64,000 nucleotides of DNA from Bacteroidia bacterium (GTDB taxonomy: Bacteria > Bacteroidota > Bacteroidia > CAIKAF01): assembly GCA_030427255.1 (NCBI GenBank), contig JAUHWY010000011.1:23933-87932 (forward strand), in the 5' to 3' direction. Below, in pieces: positions 55,001 to 63,570 of this stretch (the stretch's first letter is position 1; every line of letters begins with the position of its first letter). The position numbers were made by a program, and so were the translations under genes. The notes under the pieces are model-generated. The model was given only the letters and a program-made list of their open reading frames with translations, searched no databases and was not told the origin of the DNA.

Positions 55001-58000
55001 AGGCCAAGGATATTTTGGGCTGCAATTTGGATCCAAGGGATGTAGATCCTTTTTATACCTATAGGGATACTACCCAGTTAACGGCACCTTATGGAGGAGG
55101 ACTAACCGTTGGTACATTGATTGATGGAAAAATGACCAAAACCGCAAAAATGACTTCCAATGAGGCCTTGAATGCCTGGGAGTTGGCCTATGGTACCGAA
55201 GAGTTGGGCCCTTTGCTTCAAATGTCTCCGGTACCAAGTATTTTCCAAACGCTGTACCCGGATGGTTGCATCCAGGATTTGGCCACCTTTCCACCGTGCA
55301 CCACCTCGAATTGTTCCTTGGTATTGAATGAAAATGGATGGCAAAGCATCGTAGGTTATTATATGAGTGCTCAGCAGCAGGCCGTGCAGTTTGGGATGCT
55401 TACCCATGCGCTGGCGAAAGGCGTTTCGAATCAATGCATCGGGAATACCAACTATGTTCCTCAAAATTTTGCCTTTAGCAATAACCCTTGTACTGACTTC
55501 AACTTTTTTTGGTACCACAATAAGACCCCAAGGTTTCCCACGGTGGATCACTACGCAGACATGTTGGGTTTGGAGAACGACCCCTTTGATGAGGACGAGT
55601 TGAAAGCCAAAGCCGACCAACAATACTTTAATGAGTACGGCGTTTGTCCTAAGGGTAGAGATGTAGAGCAAATGATTGCTCAACTGATTCAGAAGAGCAA
55701 GTTAGACCAAAGCAATGTGCGGTTGACCTTAGGGCCCTTTTTAGGTTCGGGTTTGTTTAGTGATTTGCTGAGTACCAACGATACGATGTGGAATCCCCAA
55801 TTTAGTGGGGGCGATCGATTCTTGCTGTGGGACATGAACCGCAGCAGTGACTTTACCTTGAAATTACCACCGGGAGCGCCTTCTTGGGCCAATTTTACCA
55901 ACCTAACCTTTGTGTATGGCATCCATGATATAGTTCAGGTTGGGGGGCAGGCTACCTTTAAGTTGCGCGGGCAATTCAGCAATGGCAGCAGCCAAACTAC
56001 GGTTGTTTTGGAGGGGAGTATTTTTATGACCCTCACGGGATGCGAAAGCAGTTTTGAGGCGGTGTGTGCCATGACCGATGAGGCGCTTGAGTTAAAGAAC
56101 CTTATGGCGGTGCTAAAGGCCGGGGGCAGATTGTTTAGTACCACGGCGGTTAATCTAACCCAGGTGGAGGCCCAAATGATAGCCGGGGCCATTGGTCCCA
56201 AATTAGGTGGTTCAGGAACTTTTTCTTGGCGTTACGATGACACTACAACTCCGGAAGAGTTTCGCTTAATACATAACCCCAGTGGCAAGGGCTACCGCAT
56301 AATGGTAAGTGGGGGCTGGGGAAGCTTTAACCCGGCGGCGGCATTCCATTTCTTACGTTTTAGTTCTCCCAATTCTACTACTTCTACTCCACAGGTGGGA
56401 GGGGATATTGTATGGGAAGTGATACAACCCAACCCGGCGGTTCCGCCCTTAAATTTGAGCAGTACCCAGGCTAGCCATTCTATTAACTTGCTTACAAGTA
56501 TAATTGGCGGAGCAACAAGCTTGACCTTGACCGATTGCGACTTTTTGGAATCCTTGGAGTGCTCGGATCAGGATGTGGATAATTGGGAAGCGCTTCAATC
56601 GGCGGCTCAATTGTTGATTACTAATTCCGGTTCAGGACCGGACAGCACTACCTCTTGTTTCAGCAGTATGACCTGGCGTTCGGATGGCAGCACGGTAAGC
56701 AGCTTTTCGGGTTTACAGTATTTGAGCATAGAACCGGATTTTGCCTCCTCGCCCAATGGAGGACACCATACCGATTGGTTCTTTTTGAGGGTTAAGCGAC
56801 CGGGCAACATTACCGATACCATCCACGGGAAGTATTGCAAGAAGTTCCGTTTGTGTGAGGATTGTGAAAGTTGTACCGAAGCCGAGGATTTGGTGTTGAA
56901 CTTTTATTTGCCGTCTTCTGAAGAGTATACCACAGGTGTTTATTATAATTTTGATATGCCGGGTGATGATTGCATAGATATTCAGCCGCAATACTTTACT
57001 CTACCTGACACAATGACCGAAGTGCAGGCAGCCACCTATTTGGCTAATTTGGTCAATACCAACAACAGCAATGTTACTGCTCATGCACAGGGCAACCTGT
57101 TGCGCCTTACCATTCCCACCAGTGCCTTGGGTGAGGACTGTCCTTGCGACGAGAATTTACCGGTCACTTTTTCCGGAAACGAAGCGGCATATATTACTGC
57201 GGTAATTCGCTGTTGCGAAGAACCAGAGGCCTGTGTGCCCACCGATTCCTTGGAATTGGCTTTTTATATGCCCTTCAATTACGGGCAATGGCAGTCCGGG
57301 GATAGTTTGTATTTTGATGAGTTCCTAGACGGGTGGTGCTCCGATTATACCCTTCCAAAATATGTGGCCCCAACCATCAATAACTCCACGGATTACGACA
57401 ATTGGCTCAGTTCCATAGTAGCGGATATAAATGCCAACCATCCCCCTTTTGAGGCGAGCTACAACAGCAATCATATTTATTTGTATTTGCCTACGCAGTT
57501 TTTGAGCAGCACCTGTGCCTGCGGTGAGGGACAAACCGATCAAGTGTACATTTTTAGAGAACGTTACGGGATGGAAAATCCTGTGAGAAATGCAAGCATT
57601 TATTGTTGTAAGGAGGCGCCTTCGGGGTGTACGCTTAGCTTGCAACAAGCTCAAGAGGATTATGAAACCGATTTGATAGGTCAGCAGGCTTGGTACGACA
57701 GCCAAATGGCGATATGGTACAACAACTGCCAGGACAGCATCACGGATTCTTGTTCGAATGCTTTGGCGGCGATTGATTCGATTTATTTGTCGGAGGTTAC
57801 CATTATAGAGCATTATTGGGATTCGGTGATTACGGCGCTTTCGGCGGGCTGCGGGTTGTGGGAAGCCGATGATACGCTGCAATGGGATAGCCCCTGCGAT
57901 GCGGTGTTAGAGCCTTTCCCGGAGTATCCATTGACGGACGACTGCGTGGAGCATTTGTTGAATGTGGCCTGGCATAATGCGAAGGTGGCTTGGGAGGCTT

Positions 58001-61000
58001 ATCGAGATTCGGTGGAGGCGGCCTTTAGGCGCGGCTATACGGCGCATTGCATGCAGGCGCTAGAGAAGTTTGATATGGAGTACGAGGATCAAGAATACCA
58101 TTTTACCTTGTATTATTACGATCAGGCGGGGAGTTTGGTGAAAACGGTGCCCCCATTGGCAGTGAAGCGTTTGGATACGGCAGATTTGGCGACGGTGCGC
58201 GCCCGAAGGGATTCGGGTGGGGTGAATACCTTGCGGCCATTGCATCATGTGCCGAGCACCAGTTTTTATGCCTTGGCCACGGATTACCGCTACAATTCTT
58301 TGGATCAACCGATATTGCAGCGTTCACCGGATGGCGGCACCACGGCCTTTTGGTACGATGAATTGGGTCGCTTGGTGTTTAGTCAGAACGGCAGGCAGCA
58401 GCCGAACGACCAATACAGTTTTACGGATTACGATGCCTTGGGACGGATAACCCGGGTAGGTCAGTTGGTAAATGCCACGGCATTGACCCAGACCACGGCA
58501 GGTTTAAGTGCAAGTCGGGCAAGTTGGTTGAGTGGGGCCGGAAGTTACCGAGAAATCACCTCGACTTATTACGATGTTACTCCGAGCTTTAGCAGCCACA
58601 GCCAAACGGAGCTGCGGAATCGGGTGGCGGCCATTACCTTTGAGCAGGCCGACGATGGAAATGCGGCAACTTACGATGCGGCTTCGTTTTATGCCTACGA
58701 TATTCATGGCAATGTGAATGTATTATGGCAGTACAATCAGGATTTGGAGGATTTGGGCAGCGGTCAGGGGACGCGTGTGCTGCACTATTACTACGATTTG
58801 GTGAGTGGGAACGTGCGTTCGGTGGCCTATAATCCCAACGGTCGGGACCGGTATTTCCATCGGTACCGCTACGATTCGGACAATCGGATTACGCGGGTGG
58901 AGACCTGGGAAGGGGCGGATTGGTCGCAGATGGGTTGGTCGTTTAATCAGTGGACGGCGACGGAGAATCCCTTGGAGTCGATTGAGGTGTGGCCTTGGGA
59001 GGAGGATGCGTCCTATGCGTATTATAGGCATGGGCCATTGGCGCGGACGGAGTTGGGCGATTTGAAGGTGCAGGGCATGGATTATTTGTATACGATTCAT
59101 GGCTGGATTAAGGGCATCAATTCCAATAGTTTGGATGTGAGCAGGGATCCGGGTCGAGACGGTAAGGACACTACGGGCAATGCGAATCGCTTGGTTGGTG
59201 CGGATGCGCTGTCGTACAGTTTGCACTATTACGATGGGGATTATGCGCCGATTAATGGTACTTCAAGTTATAAAGCGGCGCATCATGTTTCGGGATATGG
59301 CGGAAGTTTAGTAGATTTATGGAACGGCAACATCGCCGGCATGGTGACGACATTGCAGGACATATCGACGCATGCTGCGCAGCCGCAGGGGGCGCAGTAC
59401 CGCTACGACCAGCTGAACCGGATAAAGGAGATGCAGGTGTGGCAGAATATGGATGTGATTAATAATCAGTGGCAAAGCGGGGCGTCGCTTTCGGATTATC
59501 GGACGAGTTATCGCTACGATGCCAATGGGAATATCCTGAATTTGAACCGCAACGGGCACAACAGTGTGAACTTGGCGATGGATAGCTTGACATATCATTA
59601 CATTGCCGGTACGAATCAGCTGGCTTATGTGGACGATGCGGTTGCTTCGGGGAATTATTCGGTGGATATTGACGATCAAGCGGCGGGGAATTATGGGTAC
59701 GATGCCACGGGCAATTTGATTAAGGATGTGGCCGAGGAGATTGACAGCATTGTCTGGACGGCCTACGGCAAGGTGTTGCGCGTGGTGCGTTCATCGGTGA
59801 GCAGCAAGCCGGATTTGCATTTTGCCTATGGTCCGGACGGGAATCGTTTGAGCAAGAAGGCGGTCTATGGCAACGACTCCACGGTTTGGACCTTTTATGT
59901 GCGTGATGCGCAGGGCAATACCATGGCAACGTATCGGCATAAGGAGAGCAGCGGGGTGTTGCATATGACGGACCATGTGCTATACGGCAGCAGTCGTTTG
60001 GGGAGCCACGAGCGCAGGCAGGTAGAGCTGTTGGGTGCGGGATCCTCTCCGATAACGGCACGTGCGGGTATTTTTGGCTTGGAGCGCGGCGACAAGCGCT
60101 ATGAGATGAGCAATCATTTGGGGAATGTGTTGACGGTGGTGAGCGATCGTAGGGCGAAGGCTTCGTGTGCGGATACTTTGGTGAGTGGGTATTGGGCGGA
60201 TGTAGTGAGTACGAATGATTATTATCCGTTTGGGATGGGGATGGTTGAACGGGGGGATGATGGAGGGTATCGGTATGGTTTCAATGGCATGCAGCGGGAC
60301 GACGAGTGGCAGGGAGCTGGGAATGCCTATGATTTTGGGGCGCGGATGTATGATGGGAGATTGGGGAGGTGGCTGAGTGTGGATCCTATGTCAGGAGATT
60401 TTTCATCAGAGTCACCCTTTCTTTTTGGAGGAAATACGCCAACTTTTTTTATTGATATAATGGGACTATATAGATTTCCTCCACAACTTCAAAGAAAGTA
60501 TCCTCGGATTACTAAATACTTAGAGAAATACGTTAGGGAAGATGTTATGGGAAGTAAGATAATAAAGGCAGCAATGTTTAATCATTCAAGAGGAAATTTG
60601 ACTGACGAAGAAATAGATAAGGCAGTAACTTGGGGTTCAGGCCCTACAATTAAATTCAGTGATAATCCGGGAGGACTTGTTGGAGCAATGGGCTTTTATG
60701 ATGAAAGAGAGAATACAATTGAAATCAATACAAGTTTGGCAAATTGGTTGGAGAATGCAGAGTTGGAAGAAATAGATCAAGTATTATTTGCGTTTTTTAC
60801 CACACTTACTCATGAGACGGTGCATTACGGAGATTATTTAGACGGTAGTCGGCAAGAGGGAGGTGAGCCAGGGGATGATTTTGTTAATGAAGTTTTTATA
60901 AAAGATGGAGTGGATGAAGAAGGAATTCCCAAGCTTATTATAAAAGATGGATATCCCAAAGTGTCGATACCTTTAATGGATGGCACAGGAAGAGTGGATA

Positions 61001-61101
61001 AAGAGGAAACATTGAAGCGATCGGATGCTATAATTAATGCAAAAAAGGATAAGGGGCCAGAAGAAAGAGTATTGCCAACTAATCCTGAGAAAAAAGAATG
61101 A
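52036..61101 (+). CDS. Giant Rhs protein with C-terminal HExxH metallopeptidase-like tip
   Basis: A 3021-aa protein with a signal peptide (MKPHVRLILLCFALVHGLLHGQG). A long beta-rich region includes FVVVSYADGSSRVRQQVTY-type text near residues 330-350 and a duplicated Cys-rich domain (1613-1732 and 1733-1864). Rhs/YD repeats fill about 2020-2760 (YRYNSLDQPILQRSPDGGTT, FWYDELGRLVF, YDALGRITRVGQL). The Rhs core follows (YRYGFNGMQRDDEW, YDFGARMYDGRLGRWLSVDPMS) and ends FFIDIMGLY, where DP is expected but DI is found (Asp2807). The last about 210 residues are a different, AT-rich module with LTHETVHYGDYLDG: His2926, Glu2927 and His2930 form HExxH, and Glu2952 is a candidate third ligand. The stop overlaps the next gene by 4 bases. 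Confidence 0.85.
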   Translation: MKPHVRLILLCFALVHGLLHGQGVPTTRLWVYDLDSATTALVQDPQIGSLPGTTFHDRQTMGLVTVGLDPQVNWCYSQYVSYEVDVDVDYKTWDANLSTLVSHTVQKTFEIDFAPYNHTNYVQEENFFIPGAYEIEIDITSVTARDSLGTVLTFNSDWDDYPGDLYFQAQVDVERFGDFDPNTAPSGLNYLYSSNLDQIQIRWAAPTNGETHFDVEWTWVDAHDSSSSNPTTMLPHNQVYANFSMNSTRVRVPSSVTKIVLPNVFDRGYLVARVRGVGRNPSDLEHEVVSTWTFNQNYNSPSLLSTIPSNAKYTVTGHEPDKNWMLQVSYAEDGKNKHVVSYADGSSRVRQQVTYLSTQQEAVVGQTIYDHQGRPGVTILPAPAGHPRIKYYEDFNVSAASQAPYSRVDFDLDSLSGGNCVPNPIGLDDTSGASHYYSTANTNLGGIQGYVPDAYDFPMSVVQYTPDNTGRIRRQGGVGPDHQAGSGHETRYFYGKPQQEQLDMLFGTDVGYASHYKKQMVLDANGQVSVSYMDMAGRVVATSLAGQEPGNLVALRDSADTQDLPDAEKKVVVSDLLNVSPNYPQGKENHLSQDLKRLEVISSLLVAAPQVYTFDYELIGLDYLDSCLQDLCMDCVYDVSISIKDDCGNEQLDNGAVSVRLGGGADTACNATDTFQVSQFTATLDVGSYTIEKVVSLNDSVLDIYAKMYLERDTCLLTVDDFFEMPDTTGCEITCDVCETTFASMGSRSTYIQNRIQELIDDSVAIDDTTFFENQYGRYWDDYKSNCDQVCNDPGADLCESGYKMMLADMSPGGQYAEFDEDANGNVVTIGYPLSILGPINFLKPRLNSQISGIAVSGSLILASWRNPRFLDASGNWVSEYRNDIGERVKIYLNELTPNSFTPAVHPNATIHQDPNTLQSWIYPEDLAHVEDFIANWDPEFAKSLVVYHPEYLHYEWCKANTYDRDTLNGDSINTWQLAGKLRSLTLQQAKDILGCNLDPRDVDPFYTYRDTTQLTAPYGGGLTVGTLIDGKMTKTAKMTSNEALNAWELAYGTEELGPLLQMSPVPSIFQTLYPDGCIQDLATFPPCTTSNCSLVLNENGWQSIVGYYMSAQQQAVQFGMLTHALAKGVSNQCIGNTNYVPQNFAFSNNPCTDFNFFWYHNKTPRFPTVDHYADMLGLENDPFDEDELKAKADQQYFNEYGVCPKGRDVEQMIAQLIQKSKLDQSNVRLTLGPFLGSGLFSDLLSTNDTMWNPQFSGGDRFLLWDMNRSSDFTLKLPPGAPSWANFTNLTFVYGIHDIVQVGGQATFKLRGQFSNGSSQTTVVLEGSIFMTLTGCESSFEAVCAMTDEALELKNLMAVLKAGGRLFSTTAVNLTQVEAQMIAGAIGPKLGGSGTFSWRYDDTTTPEEFRLIHNPSGKGYRIMVSGGWGSFNPAAAFHFLRFSSPNSTTSTPQVGGDIVWEVIQPNPAVPPLNLSSTQASHSINLLTSIIGGATSLTLTDCDFLESLECSDQDVDNWEALQSAAQLLITNSGSGPDSTTSCFSSMTWRSDGSTVSSFSGLQYLSIEPDFASSPNGGHHTDWFFLRVKRPGNITDTIHGKYCKKFRLCEDCESCTEAEDLVLNFYLPSSEEYTTGVYYNFDMPGDDCIDIQPQYFTLPDTMTEVQAATYLANLVNTNNSNVTAHAQGNLLRLTIPTSALGEDCPCDENLPVTFSGNEAAYITAVIRCCEEPEACVPTDSLELAFYMPFNYGQWQSGDSLYFDEFLDGWCSDYTLPKYVAPTINNSTDYDNWLSSIVADINANHPPFEASYNSNHIYLYLPTQFLSSTCACGEGQTDQVYIFRERYGMENPVRNASIYCCKEAPSGCTLSLQQAQEDYETDLIGQQAWYDSQMAIWYNNCQDSITDSCSNALAAIDSIYLSEVTIIEHYWDSVITALSAGCGLWEADDTLQWDSPCDAVLEPFPEYPLTDDCVEHLLNVAWHNAKVAWEAYRDSVEAAFRRGYTAHCMQALEKFDMEYEDQEYHFTLYYYDQAGSLVKTVPPLAVKRLDTADLATVRARRDSGGVNTLRPLHHVPSTSFYALATDYRYNSLDQPILQRSPDGGTTAFWYDELGRLVFSQNGRQQPNDQYSFTDYDALGRITRVGQLVNATALTQTTAGLSASRASWLSGAGSYREITSTYYDVTPSFSSHSQTELRNRVAAITFEQADDGNAATYDAASFYAYDIHGNVNVLWQYNQDLEDLGSGQGTRVLHYYYDLVSGNVRSVAYNPNGRDRYFHRYRYDSDNRITRVETWEGADWSQMGWSFNQWTATENPLESIEVWPWEEDASYAYYRHGPLARTELGDLKVQGMDYLYTIHGWIKGINSNSLDVSRDPGRDGKDTTGNANRLVGADALSYSLHYYDGDYAPINGTSSYKAAHHVSGYGGSLVDLWNGNIAGMVTTLQDISTHAAQPQGAQYRYDQLNRIKEMQVWQNMDVINNQWQSGASLSDYRTSYRYDANGNILNLNRNGHNSVNLAMDSLTYHYIAGTNQLAYVDDAVASGNYSVDIDDQAAGNYGYDATGNLIKDVAEEIDSIVWTAYGKVLRVVRSSVSSKPDLHFAYGPDGNRLSKKAVYGNDSTVWTFYVRDAQGNTMATYRHKESSGVLHMTDHVLYGSSRLGSHERRQVELLGAGSSPITARAGIFGLERGDKRYEMSNHLGNVLTVVSDRRAKASCADTLVSGYWADVVSTNDYYPFGMGMVERGDDGGYRYGFNGMQRDDEWQGAGNAYDFGARMYDGRLGRWLSVDPMSGDFSSESPFLFGGNTPTFFIDIMGLYRFPPQLQRKYPRITKYLEKYVREDVMGSKIIKAAMFNHSRGNLTDEEIDKAVTWGSGPTIKFSDNPGGLVGAMGFYDERENTIEINTSLANWLENAELEEIDQVLFAFFTTLTHETVHYGDYLDGSRQEGGEPGDDFVNEVFIKDGVDEEGIPKLIIKDGYPKVSIPLMDGTGRVDKEETLKRSDAIINAKKDKGPEERVLPTNPEKKE

Positions 61102-61571
61102 AGAAATTAAGCATATTGCTTTGGTTGCTTCCTTTAGTATATATTATCCCACAATATTGCAAAGGGCAAATTGGAATTCAGAAATGTATATGTATTCAGT
61201 CAGGAATTAATGATCTTTTTGTTATCTTGGAAAAAGATTCAAGGGTCGAGAAAGATTCTTTGTTGATGATAATCAATAATAACTTTTTCCCTGAAGAGTG
61301 CCTTGTAGGGTTTGATAGGTATAAAATTAAAGCTGTTTACTTACCTAATTTGAATGGTGATTCTGTACTTTTTTATAGAAAACTAATTCATGGATTCATG
61401 GATTTCCCTTATGAGTATAGACAAGGTATTTGTATTTATAAATATGTAGAAAATGAAGAAGAACTCCTTCTTAAAGTTGTAATGCTAAGTACCAATGCTG
61501 TTTTTGAAATTAAATTTAATTATATGTTTCAAAAGTGTGTGTACTCAGTAACAGAAGTAGGGCAGTTTTAG
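61098..61571 (+). CDS. Putative periplasmic immunity protein for the Rhs tip
   Basis: A 157-aa protein with a clear signal peptide (MKKLSILLWLLPLVYIIPQY). The mature part has two close Cys (IQKCICIQSGIND) and mixed strands; no family was recognised. It starts inside the stop of the Rhs gene (ATGA), the standard place for the immunity gene of a polymorphic toxin. Like the tip, it is AT-rich compared with the rest of the Rhs gene. An exported immunity protein implies that the toxin tip would act in the periplasm or envelope. Function inferred from position. Confidence 0.6.
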   Translation: MKKLSILLWLLPLVYIIPQYCKGQIGIQKCICIQSGINDLFVILEKDSRVEKDSLLMIINNNFFPEECLVGFDRYKIKAVYLPNLNGDSVLFYRKLIHGFMDFPYEYRQGICIYKYVENEEELLLKVVMLSTNAVFEIKFNYMFQKCVYSVTEVGQF

Positions 61572-61628
61572 TGGGGCTAAGGTTAAAACTTGGCGGACGG
61601 CGGCCCCCTGGCGGTACCCTGGCGGCAT

Positions 61629-61699
61629 CCACAGCTTTCTCAGAAAACCCCTACGAATTTTCGTAAAGCCTTGCGGCTGTTGGTATTCGCAAATTTTCG
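61629..61699. repeat. CCACAGCTTTCTCAGAAA repeat, copy 4
   Basis: CCACAGCTTTCTCAGAAAAC, CCTACGAATTTTCGTAAAGC and TTGGTATTCGCAAATTTTCG. It nearly matches the long copy at 38569. The rest of 61572-61781 holds no gene. Confidence 0.75.
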
Positions 61700-61781
61700 T
61701 GGTTTTGGGGAGTCATTAGGATTTCGGTGTGGAAAGTAAGGTGTGGAGAATAGGAGTGGGCATATTATATTCTACTATTGT

Positions 61782-63062
61782 TCAACAATTCAATGGACAG
61801 TTGGTGTTTTTGTTGGTTTCTCGGCGAATTATTGCGGCTTGGGCATAGATATCCCTATGAGAGGTGTTTGGGTCTGCGCCGTTATAGACTTCGTTGGGCG
61901 TGTAAATGCCTAAGGCATAATGCGGTTTGATGAAATTGTATTCATGCACGAGTTCTTGAAATCGGAGGGTCAATGCCTGAAGATTTTGTATGGGTTTTTG
62001 GTATAAATACCGATACTTGGCGGTATGGTAGAATGCTTCCATCATGGAGTTGGATTGGGGAATGTCGACTTGCGCGATGGAAAGTTGCACGCCTGAATTT
62101 TGGAGGAATTCCTTTATTGTACTGTTGTTGTTTTCCGGGCCTGCATCGGTAACCAATTGAAGCTGTGGAGGTATTTTGGAACTGAAGGCAAAGTTAAGGG
62201 CATTCTTGATGGAGTTGAGTCGATGCTTTGCGGAAACTCTAGTGTGGATTTGCCAATCGAGGATGCGTCTGGAGAAGTTGTCAAGAACGGTATAAATGAA
62301 GTATTTATTTCCGTCCGCTGTTTTGAAAATGGTAATGTCGGCATGCCAAATTTGGTTGATTTGAAATGCTCTAAGCGGTGTTTTCTTTGGTTTTTTGGGC
62401 AAGTTGGCCTTTGGCCGGAGATTAAGGCAAGCGTTGTATTTATACCAAGCATTTTTAGACAGGGCTGTTTTGTGGGTTTTAAAAGCCGTGGCCCAAATGG
62501 CATGTATGCTCCAATGATTGAAATCCGGGTTTTTCAACCAGGCTCTGATGGTGTTGACTTCGTGGAGTGTAGCTTGGTTTGGGTGTCTTTTTGCACAAAG
62601 GTTTAAGGGAGATTCGGGACATGGAAAGCGGACTAAAGTACGCCAATGGTAAAGCGTTTTAGGGCTGATATGGAGGAGTTTGGCGATGGATTTATAGGAA
62701 ATGTGCGGGGTTGCTTGATCTAGTGCATGGATAAACTCCTTTTTATGGTCAATTAAGGTTTTTTTGATGGAAGCCTTAGAGAAAAGGTTTACGATTTTGA
62801 TGGCCAAACGGCAATAGACCTTGAAGATTTTAAGAGGGAATGCGTTGGCCGGGTGGTATGCGTTTTGGATGTCGGACAAATTTTGGGAGATTTCACGGGC
62901 AAGGTTTTGACCAATAAATTCATCGGCGTTGGTGTGTTTTTTCCAGTAGGCGGCCGTGGTATGTGGGATTTGGTTTCTAGTATGTGGGTCAATCCACTGG
63001 TATTGCAGACCAAGGGCGAAGCAAATTTTGAGAGAGGATGCATATTTTTGGTAGGCAGGCAT
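61782..63062 (-). CDS. DDE transposase/integrase with rve core
   Basis: A 426-aa protein. A helix-turn-helix region (SYKSIAKLLHISPKTLYHW, about 122-140) is followed by an integrase core. The catalytic triad is Asp242 (WHADITIF), Asp306 (LVTDAGPENN) and Glu342 (PQSNSMMEAFYH), with 35 residues between the last two (DD35E). The C-terminal part (RFQELVHEYNFIKPHYALGIYTPNEVY) matches IS3/IS481-type transposases. I found no terminal inverted repeats or target duplication around it, so the element's ends are not defined. It sits between the Rhs operon and a second Rhs fragment. Confidence 0.8.
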   Translation of the reverse strand: MPAYQKYASSLKICFALGLQYQWIDPHTRNQIPHTTAAYWKKHTNADEFIGQNLAREISQNLSDIQNAYHPANAFPLKIFKVYCRLAIKIVNLFSKASIKKTLIDHKKEFIHALDQATPHISYKSIAKLLHISPKTLYHWRTLVRFPCPESPLNLCAKRHPNQATLHEVNTIRAWLKNPDFNHWSIHAIWATAFKTHKTALSKNAWYKYNACLNLRPKANLPKKPKKTPLRAFQINQIWHADITIFKTADGNKYFIYTVLDNFSRRILDWQIHTRVSAKHRLNSIKNALNFAFSSKIPPQLQLVTDAGPENNNSTIKEFLQNSGVQLSIAQVDIPQSNSMMEAFYHTAKYRYLYQKPIQNLQALTLRFQELVHEYNFIKPHYALGIYTPNEVYNGADPNTSHRDIYAQAAIIRRETNKNTNCPLNC

Positions 63063-63189
63063 AGAAAAACAGCGTGAGGTTGAGTGTGCGAGCGAAGGAT
63101 TTCCCTAAGTTATGTGATTTTGATAGAATGCAGCATCTGGAAGAGCAGAATGAGAATGAAATGGAGAATGAGAATGAGGAGAAAATGCC

Positions 63190-63265
63190 GTAGTAGCGAC
63201 GCATTGCCATGCGTCGCAGCAAGAGATTTGAGGAAGGGTAGCGACGCATTGCCATGCGTCGCTAC
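63190..63265. repeat. Two GCGACGCAT palindromes
   Basis: AGCGACGCATTGCCATGCGT plus CGC at 63195-63217, and the 28-bp GTAGCGACGCATTGCCATGC plus GTCGCTAC at 63238-63265. The same palindrome occurs at 38536 and, with a CATTA loop, at 38146. Confidence 0.85.
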
Positions 63266-63289
63266 GGTTAAGATTTATGATTTAGGTAA

Positions 63290-63570
63290 ATGTGGGCCCC
63301 TGGCCAGGAGGAGGACCGCCCGAGGCGCAGGCGGTTGGGCAAAGGCCAGCGAGGATTCCGAACCTTAGAGAGGAACCCGGAGCGGCCTGCGCCCCCGACT
63401 GTGGGAGGGAGTCCGGAACCAAGGCCGGATAGGGTAGTAAAGTTTCCTATGGGCAAGGCCCCTAAACAGCAAGAGTTAGGAGGAAGAGCAAGAGGGGAAG
63501 GGGAGCAAGAGTTTGGAGGAAGAGCAAGAGTTAGGGGGAAGAGCAAGTGGGAAGAAACCCCAAGAACAAG
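63290..63570. other. GC-rich spacer before the Rhs fragment
   Basis: Noncoding. It includes GGCGCAGGC...GCCTGCGCC (within 63333-63395), which may be a degenerate GC-rich element, and AGGAAGAGCAAGAG repeats (about 63478-63545). No gene or Rhs start was found. Confidence 0.4.

Noticed and set aside
58723..59226. Long open frame antisense to the Rhs repeats (rich in Arg, Ile and His)
   Set aside because: It mirrors the codon pattern of the repeats on the other strand; such shadows are common opposite YD repeats.
52036..61101. T9SS cargo reading for the Rhs protein
   Set aside because: The C-terminus is the metallopeptidase-like tip; no type A or B sorting domain was seen.
62100..62606. A 168-codon open frame opposite the transposase
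   Set aside because: It lies wholly within the transposase gene, whose catalytic motifs are clear; the antisense product has no recognisable feature.
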